NCBI GenBank assembly: GCA_033819885.1
Contig: JAQYUZ010000006.1
Location: 372,001 to 436,000 of the forward strand
Source of the DNA: Microbotryomycetes sp. JL201
Lineage: Eukaryota; Basidiomycota; Microbotryomycetes
DNA: 64,000 nucleotides
Direction: 5' to 3'
Every line of letters begins with the position of its first letter. The stretch's first letter is position 1. Position numbers and translations under genes: made by a program. A model generated the notes under the pieces. It had not been told where the DNA came from. It saw nothing but the letters and a program-made list of their open reading frames with translations, and did no database searches. Below are positions 20,842-33,422 of this stretch, in pieces.

Positions 20842-23244
20842 CTACGTATGCTGTGGCGTAGCACTGCGTCCTTGGATACCCGTCGAAGGCAGATATTGCT
20901 GTCTGGCTGCCAAGCCAAGCAAAATCTTGTTGATGGCAGCTCTCTTGAGAAACTGTTCTCGGGCGAGACCACGAACTCGCTGTTTTCAAGCCCGGAGCAA
21001 AAGCCGGTCATCAGCTGACCGGCAACGTGACCGCTAACCGAGGCAAGGGCCACAAACGTACCTTCAGAAACTTGTCCAGATCAATGTTGGCTGTGTCCGT
21101 GTTGAGACCACGACCAAGTTGGTATATCGTATCCTCCAAGGCGGCGTCCTCTGAGACGAGGTCAAGCAGTCTGCGAGAAGGAATACAGAGCATCGTCAAC
21201 AAAAATTGCCCGTTCAAAGCGTGTTGAGAGCTACAGACTCACTGATTGTACACAACTGTGCTCGAGCAAACAATCTCGTCCGGTTCAGGACCGTCTCCTC
21301 GTGTCTCGTACTCCCTCAACCTTTCTTCACCTTCTCGTACGATGGCTTTGTACCTGTCTCTAACGTTCTCACACACTCCCCTGACGATTTGCAACCTTTG
21401 CATCTCGTCCAAGATGGCAGGTTCCCCTTCGAGTAGATCAGCTTCGTACATGTCCATCTGGTGCAGGTTGGCTTGAGTTTCATTCGCCAAGCCGGTGAGC
21501 GCACCCGTCATCTTTGAATGAAGTCGGGTTCTGAGAGCGAGCAAAGCCGGATTTGGAGGAATCGGAGGCGGCGAAATGACGGTAGTGCTGGGCGACATTG
21601 GTGACGCTTCTGATGAAGCTGAGTCGTCAGCATCGCTGTCTAGAATGTTGACGATTGGTCGCGGTGCGCGTGCACCCGTCGTTCTGGCACGCTGAGGCAT
21701 TGCATGCACAGATGACACGCCTGATGACACAGTTGGGGACGGTGGCAGCGTCTTTACAGACCTCGGCACGTCGAAATGGACAGTCGACGACATCGAATGA
21801 GAAGGCATCTGTTGCGGCAGGGAGACTGTTTGAGCCGGTATTGCTGGCTGAAACGGAACTGCGCTAACAGAAGCCGAAGGCGAGACTGAGCGCTCGCTCT
21901 GCGCGAGCGACGAAGGCGCATACTGGTGAGGCAAATGCGGCTCGAATTGACGAAGATCTGGTTGAGGCTGCGACTCGTAACCATCGGATAACGTACTGCC
22001 TGCCTGAGCGGGATAGATCGGAGGTAGTGGCGGTCGTCCGGCTGCATGAGCGGGCACACGCCGGAACTGACTTTCAACTGGCGGCTGAGGGGTGTCTGAC
22101 AGTCGGCTACGCTGTACAGAGCCAAGAGATTGTCTCAATTGTGCAGAGTCAGATCTCTGGTGATTCGCCGAGTGCCACGGAGACCCGTTCGGATGCGTCC
22201 CGTGACCAGGAGGAATGACGCGCTGAATAGAAGGAGGCGGAGATTGATGTGTACTGTGAGTGTGCTGCAAACTGTTTGCCGTCGATGGAGGTGGCGACAT
22301 GCTCAGCGGAGTCGGCACTGCCGGAGGCAAGGGCGGTGCTGGGCGACCATGGGTAGTCAAGGAGCTCGACCTAGAATGGCTCACAGGCGAGTCATATCTT
22401 AATGGAGTTTGATGAGGTAGCGGTGGCGGTGGCGTTGCTGGTGCTTGGTCTGCGGGCGAACCATAGCCTGGCGGCGGTGGCGGTCGCGGAGGCGAACTAG
22501 TTCGGCCGTTGCTGGGAGAGGCGGCAGCACTCCTGGACCCATCGTCCACTCTGTGGCGAGACACACTTTGGTATGCACTTGAACCGGCCATGCGTGGCGG
22601 CCTGGGGGGCGAGCCAGATCTTGGTGGCGGTGGCTGCTGAGGGGATTGTTGCGTCCGAGCGACCACAGGGTACCGCACAGAGAACATGTGGATGAGCTCA
22701 TCCACCAGCGCAAGTAGGGAGCATCCCTGTAAATCCGACTGTGGTCAACAAGCAGCGGACAGGAGCACGAACTTGTCCGCGAGACGGACCTCTGGTTTCC
22801 TCTGCCAGTTGTCGAGGTATGGCGCTGACAGTCTTCCGCTCGGATCCAAGCCTGGACCTGGCTTGATGGCCAAGGTTGATGATGGCACAACGAAGACCAT
22901 TGGTGGTTTTGCGGGGAAGTCGAGCGGCAGCCACAGCGCGACCGGGCAGTGATATGTGTTTGGGCCAATCGGGACAGGCAGCACGCCGGTCAAGTGTACG
23001 AGCAGCTCGACCCGTCCGTCATCGTACGCTATCGGCCGCATGCAAACATATCAGGGTGGAGGACATAAGATGGCCTGGGTTGGACTGACTGAATTCGCTC
23101 GCCTCATGATACAGGTTGCCGATGAACTTGTCCAGCACGGCGGCGATTTGAGATACTGCACTATCTCTGTGAGCGTACTGTGGGCGGATGATGTGTCAGC
23201 TTGAGTGACGTGCCCACGACGCGGCTGCTCGCGCCAACTGACAT
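20842..23244 (-). CDS. VPS23: ESCRT-I subunit Vps23/TSG101
   Basis: Binds ubiquitinated cargo and recruits ESCRT machinery at endosomes. Exons: about 23218-23244 (uncertain), 23090-23177, 22790-23028, 21243-22726, 21062-21170, 20842-20979; about 694 residues. The UEV domain includes VLDKFIGNLYHEASEF joined to TYDDGRVELLVHLTG, then YHCPVALWLPLDFPAKPP and PYLDNWQ. A long Pro/Gln/Ser-rich linker with repeated PP runs follows (plus-strand 21600-22680), then a coiled-coil stalk (MDMYEADLLEGEPAILDEM) and the C-terminal steadiness box (LDKFLKRVRGLAREQFLKR). The UEV join uses donor GTCAGT (23089). The first exon is the weak point: the usual N-terminal Trp is absent in my model, so the true start may lie elsewhere between 23218 and 23440. 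Confidence 0.9.
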
Positions 23245-23443
23245 GACGGCATGCTGCGCGAACACCCGCTTGCATTACGCAGCGGCCCCGGCCCTTTGAC
23301 TCGGAGCAGCACCTGCACTAGATCGTCGAACTGTGCCGGTTGGTGAGAGCACCAGTGGGCTTTGCGTGGGGACTTGTTGGAAGGAGTCAACCAACGCACA
23401 CGGGCTCGCGATTGTACAACATGGATCGACACACAACCGCACA

Positions 23444-24292
23444 CTACACAAGCTGCTTCGGAGAGTCACTGAAATTGGGATCAACCCAAACACCCTGCGC
23501 ATGCCCCACTCGTTGTCAGTCGATGTCTGGGTCAGGCGCTCGAGCCCCTCTGCAGACTGACCAAGTGCTTGTCCTTGTCGTCGTCAGATTCTACGTTCGC
23601 TGGCAATGGTATCCGGCTGATGCTCGGGGTGTTGACATGCTGTGCCAGTGCTTCGACAACCTGGTTCGCGTTACGCAACTCAGCATGTGCATAAGCGAGG
23701 TGTGGCTAACCGAGGATTCTTACGTCGTAGTCGACGCCGTACTCTTTGCAAAGCTCTTTGATTGCCTGAGGCGACTTCTTTGCCTTACGCTCGTCGAGCA
23801 AATTGGCGAGCAAGCCGGCGCTCATGTGTATCGTTGAAGGAGTGACTGCCTCGGCGAGCTCATCCTCAGTCTTCCGTCGCCGCTGGAGAATGTTGACCAT
23901 TTCGTTGTCCTGAGGTAGAGGACACTCAGCCGAAGGCAGCGTTGCAGCAAGCTGTGGCTTTTACTAACCTTTTTGGGTGCAAACTGAGAGCGTGGTACTT
24001 GCACTTGGCCGAGCTTGTTCAAGTTGGCCATGAAACTTGGGTCGTGACCGTCACGCTCTATGTCTGCCGAGAGGAGAGGGACCCCGAGTCAGGCAGGATC
24101 CTTGCAAGGGTTACATAGTACGCGCGCGTGCTTGCCTCTGTTCTTTGTGTCGCTGACGTCGTGACGTCGTTGAGCGGGCGCTGGCATCGCTGGAGCAGAC
24201 TGGCGTGCTGCTGCCGTCGCCGCTGCCGAGCTTACTTTGTTTGCTGCCGTTTTCGTGGCTTGCGCCGCCGTTTTCGATGCCGAGTTGCCCAT
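23444..24292 (-). CDS. Small conserved protein, N-myristoylation-like start; NDUFAF4-like layout
   Basis: Not confidently named. Exons: 24136-24292, 23969-24063, 23724-23909, 23562-23660, 23444-23494; 195 residues, all phases closing. It begins MGNSASK, a good N-myristoylation context (Gly2, Ser6), then an Ala/Lys-rich stretch. The body has FMANLNKLGQVQVPRSQF, SAGLLANLLDERKAKKSP, ELCKEYGVDYDVVEALAQHV and NTPSI, ending GVWVDPNFSDSPKQLV. The helix pair before NTPSI recalls the C-terminal part of complex I assembly factor NDUFAF4, which also starts with an N-myristoylated Gly; this is a tentative inference. Intron 1 is GC-AG (AG|GCAAGC) and the last intron uses GTCAGT. The start codon is 87 bp from the proposed start of ORC3. 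Confidence 0.72.
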
Positions 24293-24379
24293 CTTTTGAA
24301 CGAAAGAGGGCAAGGCGAAAGTGCTCGGCCACTCTGATTGCCTCAGCTTGTCACCTGAACGTCGACCTTGCTCGTAATC

Positions 24380-27293
24380 ATGAACGGGCATGCACCACTT
24401 GATGAAGCACCTTTCGCATCGTCGAGCAGAGTGCGTCTCAGCATCAATGCATCACGTGCATTCGGCCGACGCGTCTCGACGCGCGGCGCTCGCTGACGGG
24501 CCCTGCGCTTGCTCGACAGGCAGTCTACACGCTCAAGTACAGCCCAGCCGCAGCTCAAGCACAACAGGACGAGGATCGGTTCAGCAAAGGTCAGCACATC
24601 TCGGCCCCCGCAGCTTGGCATGGCACAGTCTACTCAGCCCCCAACTTCTGCTGCAGATGAACTTTGGCACGAGCTGTACACGCAGGCTTGGCAATCTGCA
24701 AACGAACGCATCAGTGTAAGCAAACCGACGAATCACTCTCCTGCGATCAAGCTGACAACTCGGCCATCGCCACAGGCCACCTTGAACAATCTACACGACG
24801 CGGCTCTCGATGAGATTGTCGACTTTGTGCACGCATCAGACCACACCTCTTCGTCTTTACTATCAGCGCTCAGAGGCCGCGTCTTGTTGCCTACCGGTCT
24901 CGTCGTCGGTATGTCTGCACAGCCACGCTCGGTTCCATTTGCTTGACACGCTCTGCTCTAGGCGCGAGTCCAAGCTCGGCCAGCCTGCTCTTCACCGCAT
25001 TGTGTCGTCAATTGTCTGGTGCTCTCTCGGTGCCGATCTCAAAGCGCGCCGGCAAGCAGCCCGAGGCCCCCACCTGCTTGGTCTCGCGATTGTCTTCTCG
25101 CCACTGTCCTAACATCAAGACCGCCCTGCGTATGCTCAACGCAGGATTCATCAACCGGTCGACCCTGGAAGCATTTGATGACGACGATTCGTCCAATGTA
25201 GAGTCCCTTTTTGCGTTGTCAGAGAGTGTGCGTTGACATCGTTCATCGTGGCAGATCGCTGCATCTGCACTCAAGTCGGCCACCCTGCCAGCGGAAGACT
25301 TGGAAAACCTGCTCGCATGGTATACGTACCGATTCAGGAGCAATGGTGAGCTTGTCGCTCTTGACAAGCTCTTTGGCCCTGCTAAACCCGCTCAACAGCG
25401 TCCGCAGGCTCAAAATCAGCAGGGCCACGGTTGGTCGTTTTGCTTGAGGATTTGGAGGGAATGCAAGGGCATGTACTCAGCGCCCTCGTTGAAGCACTCG
25501 CGTGAGTCATGGCACAAGCCTCTCGTCTTGCGGTCGCGCGCTAAGTCGTCTGCTACTGCTCAGCGCATACGCTGGCAAACTGCCCCTTGCCTTCCTCATC
25601 GGCGTAGCCACATCCGCAGACGCCATCAATCAAGTCGTCTGGCGCGGAATCACGAGCTTGATGAACATCTCGACGTTCTTTGTCGAACCCGGCATAGCAG
25701 CGTTCAACGCTGTCATGCGAGATGTATGTTCGTTCTGACCGAGCGGCGGCGATTGTGCTGACGTGATCCTCAATGCGAAGCTATTTATCGAGTCCTACCT
25801 ACCGCTTTCTGTAGATGCGAGAACGTTTCACGGTCTCTTGCAGGATTTTCAGGTGGCCCATCTCTCAGTAGATGCTACGATATCAGCCGTACAGGTCAGT
25901 CTTTATGCCGATAGGAAGCTATAAGTCTGAAATTTGTGCTCTCAGTACCTATACATGTTTCACTATGCGAGTCAGCTTGTCGCGACTGTCACCCCCGAAA
26001 CGGCACTCGATCGACTAGATGACGAAATGGCAGACTCGCTCCTAAAATTGAATTCCGTTGCATCTCTCGCCCGAGACGAAGAGATTGTGATTCATCTCGA
26101 GAACAAGAGCCTCAGCAATTTGCATTCCGCCATGTCAATCGCTTACGAAGCTCGTCAAGCTTGGCATCGGAAACGACGTGTCGGCTTTACAGTCTTGGTG
26201 GCATTACAACGGTTCTGGGACAAAGAACAACCTCTGGAGAAGATGTTGATGTCGTTGCACGACGGCACGGCAATCAAGCATGTCGAGGAAGTCTGCAAGA
26301 TGACGCTGTGAGCTCTGATGCGTTTAGCCTGCCAAATGTCTTGCTCACAATACGCCGGATCGTCTACAGACAAGCGGCCTCAACTAAATTGCCGATGCTT
26401 GTAGCAGAGGTGATACAGGAGCTGGAGGGACTAGCAGCGCAAAAGGCGATCGACGATGACGACGACATGACAAAGCTTTTTGGAGATGCTGCAGAACAGC
26501 TCGAACGCATTGCCTCCATGCGAAAACCTTCGCAACGACAAAATCTGATCAACCGTAATGTTGTCGGACATGACATGATAACCGCTGGCCTCAAACTAGA
26601 CACCGTCGACGTTGAATTCAGCGACCTCGTCAAGCGGTTCGCAAGCGAACTCGGACAGAATCTAAAGCGAGTCCATCCCTGAAAATTTCCAGGGGCGTGA
26701 GCTGACTAGCAAGCATGCTATCCAGGTCCTCGTTCAGGCTGGCGACGAGCTTGCCCATGCACGAGTGCTGGCTGATTCAAGACGCAAATCTGGTTCAAAA
26801 AGTGAATCGAAAAGCGCTTGAACGATTGCATGCGTCATTCCGAAAAAGGGACTGAAAAATTTTCGTTTGCTTTGCACAGTCATTCCACCCTGCCCTGCTT
26901 ACAAACGTCCAATCGTCGTTATCATCTCTCATTCCGTCTGCTTCCCGTTCTTCCAAAAGCGAAGCTGCCCTACTTGATCCCGCTTTGGACGTGGTCATCG
27001 CTTACAAGATGTATTGCGAGACGGGTAGAACCGTCAATTTGGCAGATTGGTACACGGCGTGGGAAGGTTCGGTCTGGGACGAAATGTCGACGAAGAAACG
27101 AAAAAGGAAAGTCGACGGCAAGGACAATCAAGACTTGGCGAATGCAGCCGATGAAAACCAAGAATATGATTCTGCCGCCGTAAGACAACGCAAGCAAGCC
27201 CGCTTCATCAGGGCGATTGGCGATCTTGGATTTCTCGGATTCCTGCAGCCGACAGCGCGAAAGGCCGAGCACGTTACCAAAACCGTCTTCTGA
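24380..27293 (+). CDS. ORC3: Origin recognition complex subunit 3
   Basis: ORC3 scaffolds the DNA-bound origin recognition complex that loads MCM helicase. Exons: 24380-24430, 24520-24589, 24657-24715, 24776-24908, 24962-25197, 25255-25345, 25399-25501, 25564-25723, 25781-25894, 25946-26307, 26370-26666, 26726-about 26831, 26880-27293; about 731 residues. ORC3 landmarks in order: ELWHELYTQAW, the LPTGLVVGASPSSASLLF strand-loop, CLVSRLSSRHCPNIKTAL, LVVLLEDLEGM, LAFLIGVATSADAINQV, YLYMFHYASQL and the winged-helix end YKMYCETGRTVNLADWYTAW. Intron 11 (26667-26725) reads best as GC-AG (AA|GCGAGT). The junction after 26831 is unresolved (see findings). The first two exons are inferred from phase and motif; a start at 24620 is the alternative. 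Confidence 0.88.
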
Positions 27294-27363
27294 TCCCGCT
27301 AGTGCGCCCAGCAATCTTGCAATAAACAGAAAGTTCCGCACATTGCTCGTCGGCGTCCTAATC

Positions 27364-28862
27364 CTATGCCGGATTCAAAGGCGCTGAACCACCTCTGCCG
27401 CGTCCTCTTCCTCCACCGCGCCCTCTGGCCCCGCCTCGACCCCGACTCGGCTCTGCGCCCACAGTAAGAGCTTGCGTCTGAGGTTGGCTGCCGTCTGTTG
27501 GCATGTCTGAGCCGCCTTGGCCTCTACCACTGCTCGTTGAACCCCTACCTCTGCCACGCCCGCGCGAATTTGACTCGTTCAAGGCCGCACCAAGGGCGGC
27601 GCCAAGCTGTCTCCGCTGGGCTGCGACGTCTTTCGCGGGTTTTTGGGCGACAGCAGGAGCGGCAGTCGGCTGAGGGGCCGAACCTGAAGGCTTGCTGGCC
27701 GAAGACGTTGTCGATGCCGGAGGTCGGTCGGGGTTTCGTAGCAGAATTTTCGGCGGTTCTGCTACCTGAGGCTTGAGAACTCGAGGTTGAGCGACTTTGC
27801 GCACAACGTCTCCTTGTTGCCGCTTCTGTTGGCCGTTTCCGGCGTCTTGTACGCCCAACGATGTAGAACTGGACGTCGCAGACAGCGAACTTTTTGTCGA
27901 TTCTTGCACAAGTTTCTTTGCTCCTCGACTTTTGCCTCGCGGCGGCTTGCTTTGCCCGTCTGCCGCAGAAGCGGCACTCGTTGTAGAGGTCAACTCTTTG
28001 TTACCGCGTTTGTCCACCTTACCGGCACGCACTTTCTTGCCCGCCTTCTTGTCGTCGCCGAGTGTATCCTGCTTGATCGCCTTCTTTTTCGCCTTTTTGG
28101 CCGCCTTGTCTGCCGCCCGCTGCGCTCGCAAATGTTCGAGCAGCGGCGTAGATTTCGGATCAAGCGGAATTACGGCTTCCGTCTGGACTTGGTCAGCAGC
28201 GTTCGGCGCGTCTAGCGCTTCTTTGAAAGCTAAAAAGTCTGAGTCTGCAGCGAAGGCGGGATCAGCGACCGTACGCAGCGGCGCGAGCACCAGACTGACC
28301 TTGTTCAATCGTGCCCTGTCTCGGGTCTTGCTTGACAGCGTTGATTGGTGCGCGCTGGTACGGTGCAAATTCCACAAGAGCTTGACTCGTGCGTCCTGTA
28401 GAGATCAATATGTCAGGGACATCATCCTAGTGTACGTACAGTGCAAGCACAGACCTGTCTTGTCTCGAAAAGTCCAGCCATCGTAAGATCTGTGGAAAGC
28501 CACTAGCGCGTCTGGCGTCTTGAATGTAATGTATGCCCTTGACGCAACATCGTCCTTGTCTTGATTACTGTCGTCGATGCAATTGCGTCAGCTGCTCGCT
28601 CGAGGTTTGAGCTGCTCGAGTCAGATGGTACTCACTGCTTGCGCACTTTGCCTGGCTTGTAAAGCGACCATACAACGGTCTCTGCAGACTGGGCGACTTG
28701 TTGCTGCGGCGTGGTGTCGCGTGTGACCCATGGTGCGACGGACTGCCAGAAGACGGCCTCTGGCAAGTCTGCTGGTAGCCGGCGCACGATGACCTTGAGC
28801 CGCTGCTGCTGCTGAGCTTGAGTTTGTGAGCCTGACTTGCTCGTGCTTTTCGCCGGCGCCAT
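27364..28862 (-). CDS. UPF3: Nonsense-mediated decay factor UPF3
   Basis: UPF3 carries an RNP-like domain that binds UPF2 and links exon-junction or terminating ribosomes to NMD. Exons: 28636-28862, 28455-28567, 28300-28395, 27364-28244; 438 residues. The Smg4/UPF3 domain reads KVIVRRLPADLPEAVFWQSV, then SRAYITFKTPDALVAF, YDGWTFRDKTG, ALVEFAPYQR and DPRQGTIEQ, in exact family order. After it come KAAKKAKKK-type basic runs and a C-terminal RG/RGG tail (GRGRGRG repeats, plus-strand 27364-27580), a likely RNA-binding extension. Intron 3 uses donor GTCAGT (28299). The stop faces that of ORC3 across 70 bp, so 3' UTRs probably overlap. Confidence 0.92.
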
Positions 28863-29074
28863 GGAGTAGTAGCCGTCCGCAGCCGGCCAAAGGTCAGTGC
28901 GGAACCGTTGACCTTTCTGTTTCCTGATCACGTCAACGAGACTGTCAGCAGATTCCATCACCAATTTCCGGTCTACCTCGTCACGTTCCACCGTCGGACG
29001 TACACACATAGACTCACTTTCATCTACAAGATCGAGACCATCCAGCTCGGCCGAACAATCAAACACTCGGCGCT

Positions 29075-30733
29075 ATGGCGCTCGATTCGGCCGTCATGTG
29101 GACCAATCTCATCCAGTGGTTGGAGCAGCATGGTTGCAAAGATCCGGACAAATACATCAAGCTCGTCGAGACCTCAGGCAAGTCGCGTTTCAGCAGACTC
29201 GAGCACGGACTTTGACAGACATTTGTGATACCTTCCTGCAGCCGGCCGAGGTCTCGTCGCAAAAGGAGCGATTAAAGTGCGCATTGAGATGTCGAGGTGC
29301 AGCTCTTCCCGAAATTCTTGGCTAAGTCGTAATCAAACCCCGCAGCCGGCCACAAAGCTCATCTCAATTCCGAGTTCGGCGTTGCTCAACGTCAAGTCAC
29401 TGGGGTCGCTGTACCCGTCCAATTTCGAGAAACTTCTCAACTCTTATCAATGGGTGTCGCTACACATTGCACTGCAGTACGCGAGGAACAGGCAGAGACG
29501 GGTAACTTCGCCACGTGACCGGTTCAAACCTTTTATCGCTTCAATCCCGCAAGACTTTCCCACGTTACCCCTGACGTGGTCACTCGGGTCAAGAACGAAG
29601 CAGGAACTGATATGGAATTTCGACCTGGACGCCCAAGACGAGACTTTGTCGTCGCACAATGAGGGCCAGCGTCGCTTGTTTGCAGACTTGCTGTCTTGCA
29701 TGCCTCCTGCTGTCAAAAACAGGGCAGCTTCGGTAGAGAAAAGATTTCGTCAGGATTGGAAGCGAACACGGCAGGTCTGGGCCGAGCTTCGCGCAAGTAA
29801 CTCGGAAGAAACGGACGAGCTATGTTTCTTCGACTTTGCTCTGGCATGGAAGAACGGTGCGTACACGAATATGGCTGTGTCGTGATCATTCGTACTGATT
29901 TGGATGCGCTAGTCAACACCCGTTGTGTGTATTTTGACCTCGGTTTGAGCAAGGACGATAATTTCACGCTTGCGCCGGTCATAGACATGATCAATCACGC
30001 CGACAGACGCGAGGCGAGTCGAGACCACCTCGTGCTTCAATCCTCCACAGCTGACAGAAGACACAAGACTAAACCTCTTCAGAGCATGTCGAAAGGTCTC
30101 GAGTTCTCCAGTCCGTCAACGCGCTCGATAGACCCGCCGCTGCGCGACGGCGAGGAATTGAGCTTTTCGTACGGAGCACACGAAGACGCGATGCTGCTGA
30201 CAGAATACGGCTTTACTCTCGGTGCCGGTAACCCGTTCAACAATCTCGATTGCACTCCCGTTGTTGAGCAATTGTTCAATGAGCAAGGCGAGGAAGGTGC
30301 GCTCAAGCGTGGCGTGCTGCAAGACGCCGGATACTGGGGCGAGATGACAATGCAGGGATCGGAACACGACGCTTCGGCGAGCTGGCGAGTACTTATCGCG
30401 TTGAGGCTGCTACACTTGCGAATATCCACTTCCGGAGCAAGTCTGACGGCGTCGACAATCGAGCCGTTCTACGCTGTCGTGGCCGGCGATGCAGACATCA
30501 TCTCTGACAGCAACGAGAAACAGGTCAAGGCTAGCTTAAGGACTATCTGCCAGGTCATCAAGCTGCAAGCGGACGAGGCTCTGCCACGATGTGACCGACT
30601 GTTGACCAAGTGGACGGCCAACAAGGACGAAAGCGTTTCGGCAGACTTTGTGCAGAGCTTGAGCATGCTCAAAGGTGTTTGGCAGGAGGATTTACGGATA
30701 GCTAGAGCTGTGTTGGTCAACCTTGAGCCTTGA
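29075..30733 (+). CDS. SET-domain protein lysine methyltransferase (RKM/SETD type)
   Basis: Non-histone lysine methyltransferase of the split-SET class (Rkm1/Rkm4, SETD3/SETD4-like), which usually modifies ribosomal proteins or actin-like substrates. Exons: 29075-29177, 29242-29276, 29346-29856, 29913-30733; 489 residues. Landmarks: AGRGLVAKGAIK (N-SET GRG), LISIPSSALLNV, an inserted i-SET helical region, FTLAPVIDMINHAD (SET NH motif), ELSFSYGAHEDAMLLTEYGF (catalytic Tyr region), then a C-terminal Rubisco-LSMT-like helical domain. Intron 1 (29178-29241) is GC-AG with donor AG|GCAAGT; without it the GRG motif is lost. Substrate cannot be read from sequence. Confidence 0.9.
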
Positions 30734-30833
30734 TTCCGTGTTGACAAGTTGCAAGCGCCACACGTGACTCGCGCTTGCCTGCGCAGCATTGACGCGACTG
30801 GTTTTTGCGCCGAGTACCCTCTGCCCCGAATCG

Positions 30834-33258
30834 ATGCCCGCAATTGGTCGTGCAGGCACGGCATTCGACAGGCGAGAGCAGCAAGAACTCGAAAAAGTCT
30901 TGGCATTATCTGCAGCACACGTTTGCGACAGTCAGCCGCCGCCGGCTTTGTTTGTGCGACCGCTTGGCGCCAGCTCGCTCCACGGGACTCTGCCTCCAAC
31001 AGACGACTCGTGCAGCCGCGGTCAGCACACTCTGGAAGTCTTTCTCTCGGCTGCTTCCGACGGCACAAACTCTGCAAGTGCTGCGCGGCGCACATCGTCA
31101 GCGAGATCGCTCAACAACACGAGCTCCAGCGCGCACGTGCCCGCTCAGCAAAGCGCATCGTCAGCCAGCGCATCCAACATTCTGGTACACAATTCGCTGT
31201 CCACCACTACTGCTGGCTCTGACGTGGTCTCTGCTCAGCACGCTGACGAGCCGCCGGCGACAACGCAAGCTCTCGTGCCCGTCCTCGCCTCAAACACGGG
31301 CCTGACATTGTCAGACATTGGATCGTTCAGCAGCCCGTTACTCGTCAAGGCCAAACAAGACGCGATCGGCCCCACGGACATGTCCACGATTGAAGACTCT
31401 GGCACGATCGCTGTGGACGAAGTACACATTGGCGACAGCGAGGACGAGCGTTCTGGTGAGCACGTAGTGTTATTCTCTCTGGTATGCAGCTGATTGCACA
31501 TATACTTGTTCTCGAGCAGGCGGCGGATCGATGCCGTTCGACCCGTTCCTCAACGGCGACGATCAAGCCGATTCGCCACCAAGCGCTGCCGCCGCCTCTG
31601 CTATTGCGGCTCAACTTTTGCACGCGTCGCCGCGCGAGGCGCCACAGACAATAGCTCAGGGTTCGTCTCAGAAACGTCAAACTGCCAAAGAAGCTGGAAG
31701 GACGGCGTCTCGCGCTTTTGTCGAGGTCAAAGTCCCAGCCTTTGCTTCCAGGCAATCGTCTATATCGAAATCCAGATCGACATCCTTCAGAACTGATATG
31801 CAAGAACGTTCTGATGATGACGACGATGGAGGGTTCCAGTTGAGGCCAGACGCCGAGCACAAATCCAACGGATCAGGCTTAGTAAACGGCCAAACGGACC
31901 AAGAAGCCGAGACGAGCACGCAAGACAGGCGCGTAAGGAAACGAGCCAAACGTCAGGCGTCCCAAGAGTGCACGCTGGGACGAGATCTGGCAGGCCCCGC
32001 CGCGTCTCTGTCCAAGCTTCCCGAATCGACGGTATCGCACGACCTTTTCTCGTCTGTCGAGCCGGCGGCAGTCACGACAGCTCCAGGTGCAGATATTGGA
32101 CAAGGCCTAGAAAGACAAGCGAACTCACTTACCAAGGACTCGGATGGTAAAAAGGCGAAAAGGAAGAAGAGCCATACACTTGACAAAGATGGCAAAAAAG
32201 CAAAGTTGGACAGCAAGCGGAAGCCCGGTCACGGAGCGGAAGACACTGAAGAGCCCGCCTTCGATGACTTGGCGGCTGTCGCTACTGCTGTTCAAGATGC
32301 GAGCTCGGGTCCGAGGTCGAGTTCCCGCAAAAACAAAGGCAAAGGTCGACCCTTTGCTGACGAGGACTTGGGCGTCGCTGCAAAAGTGCGGACGCAAGAG
32401 TCGGCACACGAGATTCTCAGCTCACCCGTTAAAGTCGTGCGCAAGAGAAAGGGAGCGCAAGCCGCTGCTCCTATTGTCGCTGAGGAGGAGAACGAAGCGG
32501 AGCACGTGATGCCGACAGCTGTAATTTCAGCTGCCGCAGAATTTGCAGCTGAAAACGTAACGATGATTCCAGAAGACAAGAGCAGACTGACTAAACGAAG
32601 TAAAGCAACGGAAGAAGAGGACGCATTCGCGGACGACGAGCCATCCTCAGAAGAGGAAGACGACAAGGTGATCATCACTTGCCTTTGTTCGTGCAAACTG
32701 AGCTGACGCGCTTGGCAGGAGGGTGAATTGGAGAAAACAGTCTTGACGAGCAAGGATGCCAACGTCAATCCGCAGCGCGTTCCATCATTTGACAATCGCG
32801 AGGGCACTCCAGTCACGAACGGCAAGAAGAAGAGCTGTGATTCAGATAAAGCCGTGCACGCGCTATTCCGGTCCATGCTGACCTCTTGTGTCGCAGCCCT
32901 CGTCAATGTTCTTGCTCGAACCGGATGCTATGGTGCACGACCCACCGGCCTCTTTTTACGTGCCAAGATTCCGCGCTTGCATGCCAACCTCAAACCTCCG
33001 CCGCCACCCAAACCTGCCATGCCAAAGGACAAGGTACGAAAGAAGAAGGGTCATGAAAGCTATTCCGACGAGGAAAAGGCGAGTCTATCCGACTGGTCTT
33101 TGGTTTCACTCTGGAAACAGGCTAATAAAAGCGAGTCGATTACACAGAAATGGTACGAAGTCAAGCCTGCCGAGGAATGGGACTCTGACGACCACCGCAA
33201 GTGGCAACGTCACGTTCGACGTCAAGAGATGGGCTTGGCGTCTGATGATTCAGATTGA
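30834..33258 (+). CDS. Unknown charged, Lys/Glu-rich protein, probably nuclear
   Basis: I do not recognise a family. Exons: 30834-31455, 31520-32667, 32719-33258, with a probable stop-free intron of 60 nt inside the last (about 32836-32895, GTGATTC...GTCGCAG, branch CTGAC); about 749 residues. The N-terminal third is Ser/Ala-rich. The middle holds acidic runs (RSDDDDDGGF, EEEDAFADDEPSSEEEDD) and NLS-like basic runs (KKAKRKKSH, KVVRKRKGA). A short, more ordered C-terminal module reads YSDEEKASLSDWSLVSLW, then KWYEVKPAEEWDSDD and ends LASDDSD. The reading frame around 32890-33030 is uncertain because a second frame is also open there (containing PDAMVHDPPASFYVPRF). It follows the SET gene by only 100 bp on the same strand. 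Confidence 0.68.
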
Positions 33259-33422
33259 TTTGATTCTTCCTTCAAAACTGTTTACTTTCTCACCATTCGC
33301 CGAGATCACCGTGTTTCACGTTTCATTGATTGTTGCTTTGATTTGCATGCGCTTTCTGAAATGCTTCAATCGTCGTTTCAAATTTGTCACAAAGTCGTGC
33401 TAAACCTCTGACCTCAATCCAT

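Noticed and set aside
23340-23837. 165-codon plus-strand ORF
   Set aside because: Antisense to the MGNSASK gene, whose five exons close in phase with conserved-looking sequence.
30469-31095. 208-codon minus-strand ORF
   Set aside because: Antisense to the SET gene 3' end and the following gene; Cys/Arg-rich shadow frame.
32884-33010. Alternative frame containing PDAMVHDPPASFYVPRF as the true exon
   Set aside because: It reads like protein, but no donor/acceptor pair returned it to the frame of the conserved-looking C terminus; left as an uncertainty in that gene.
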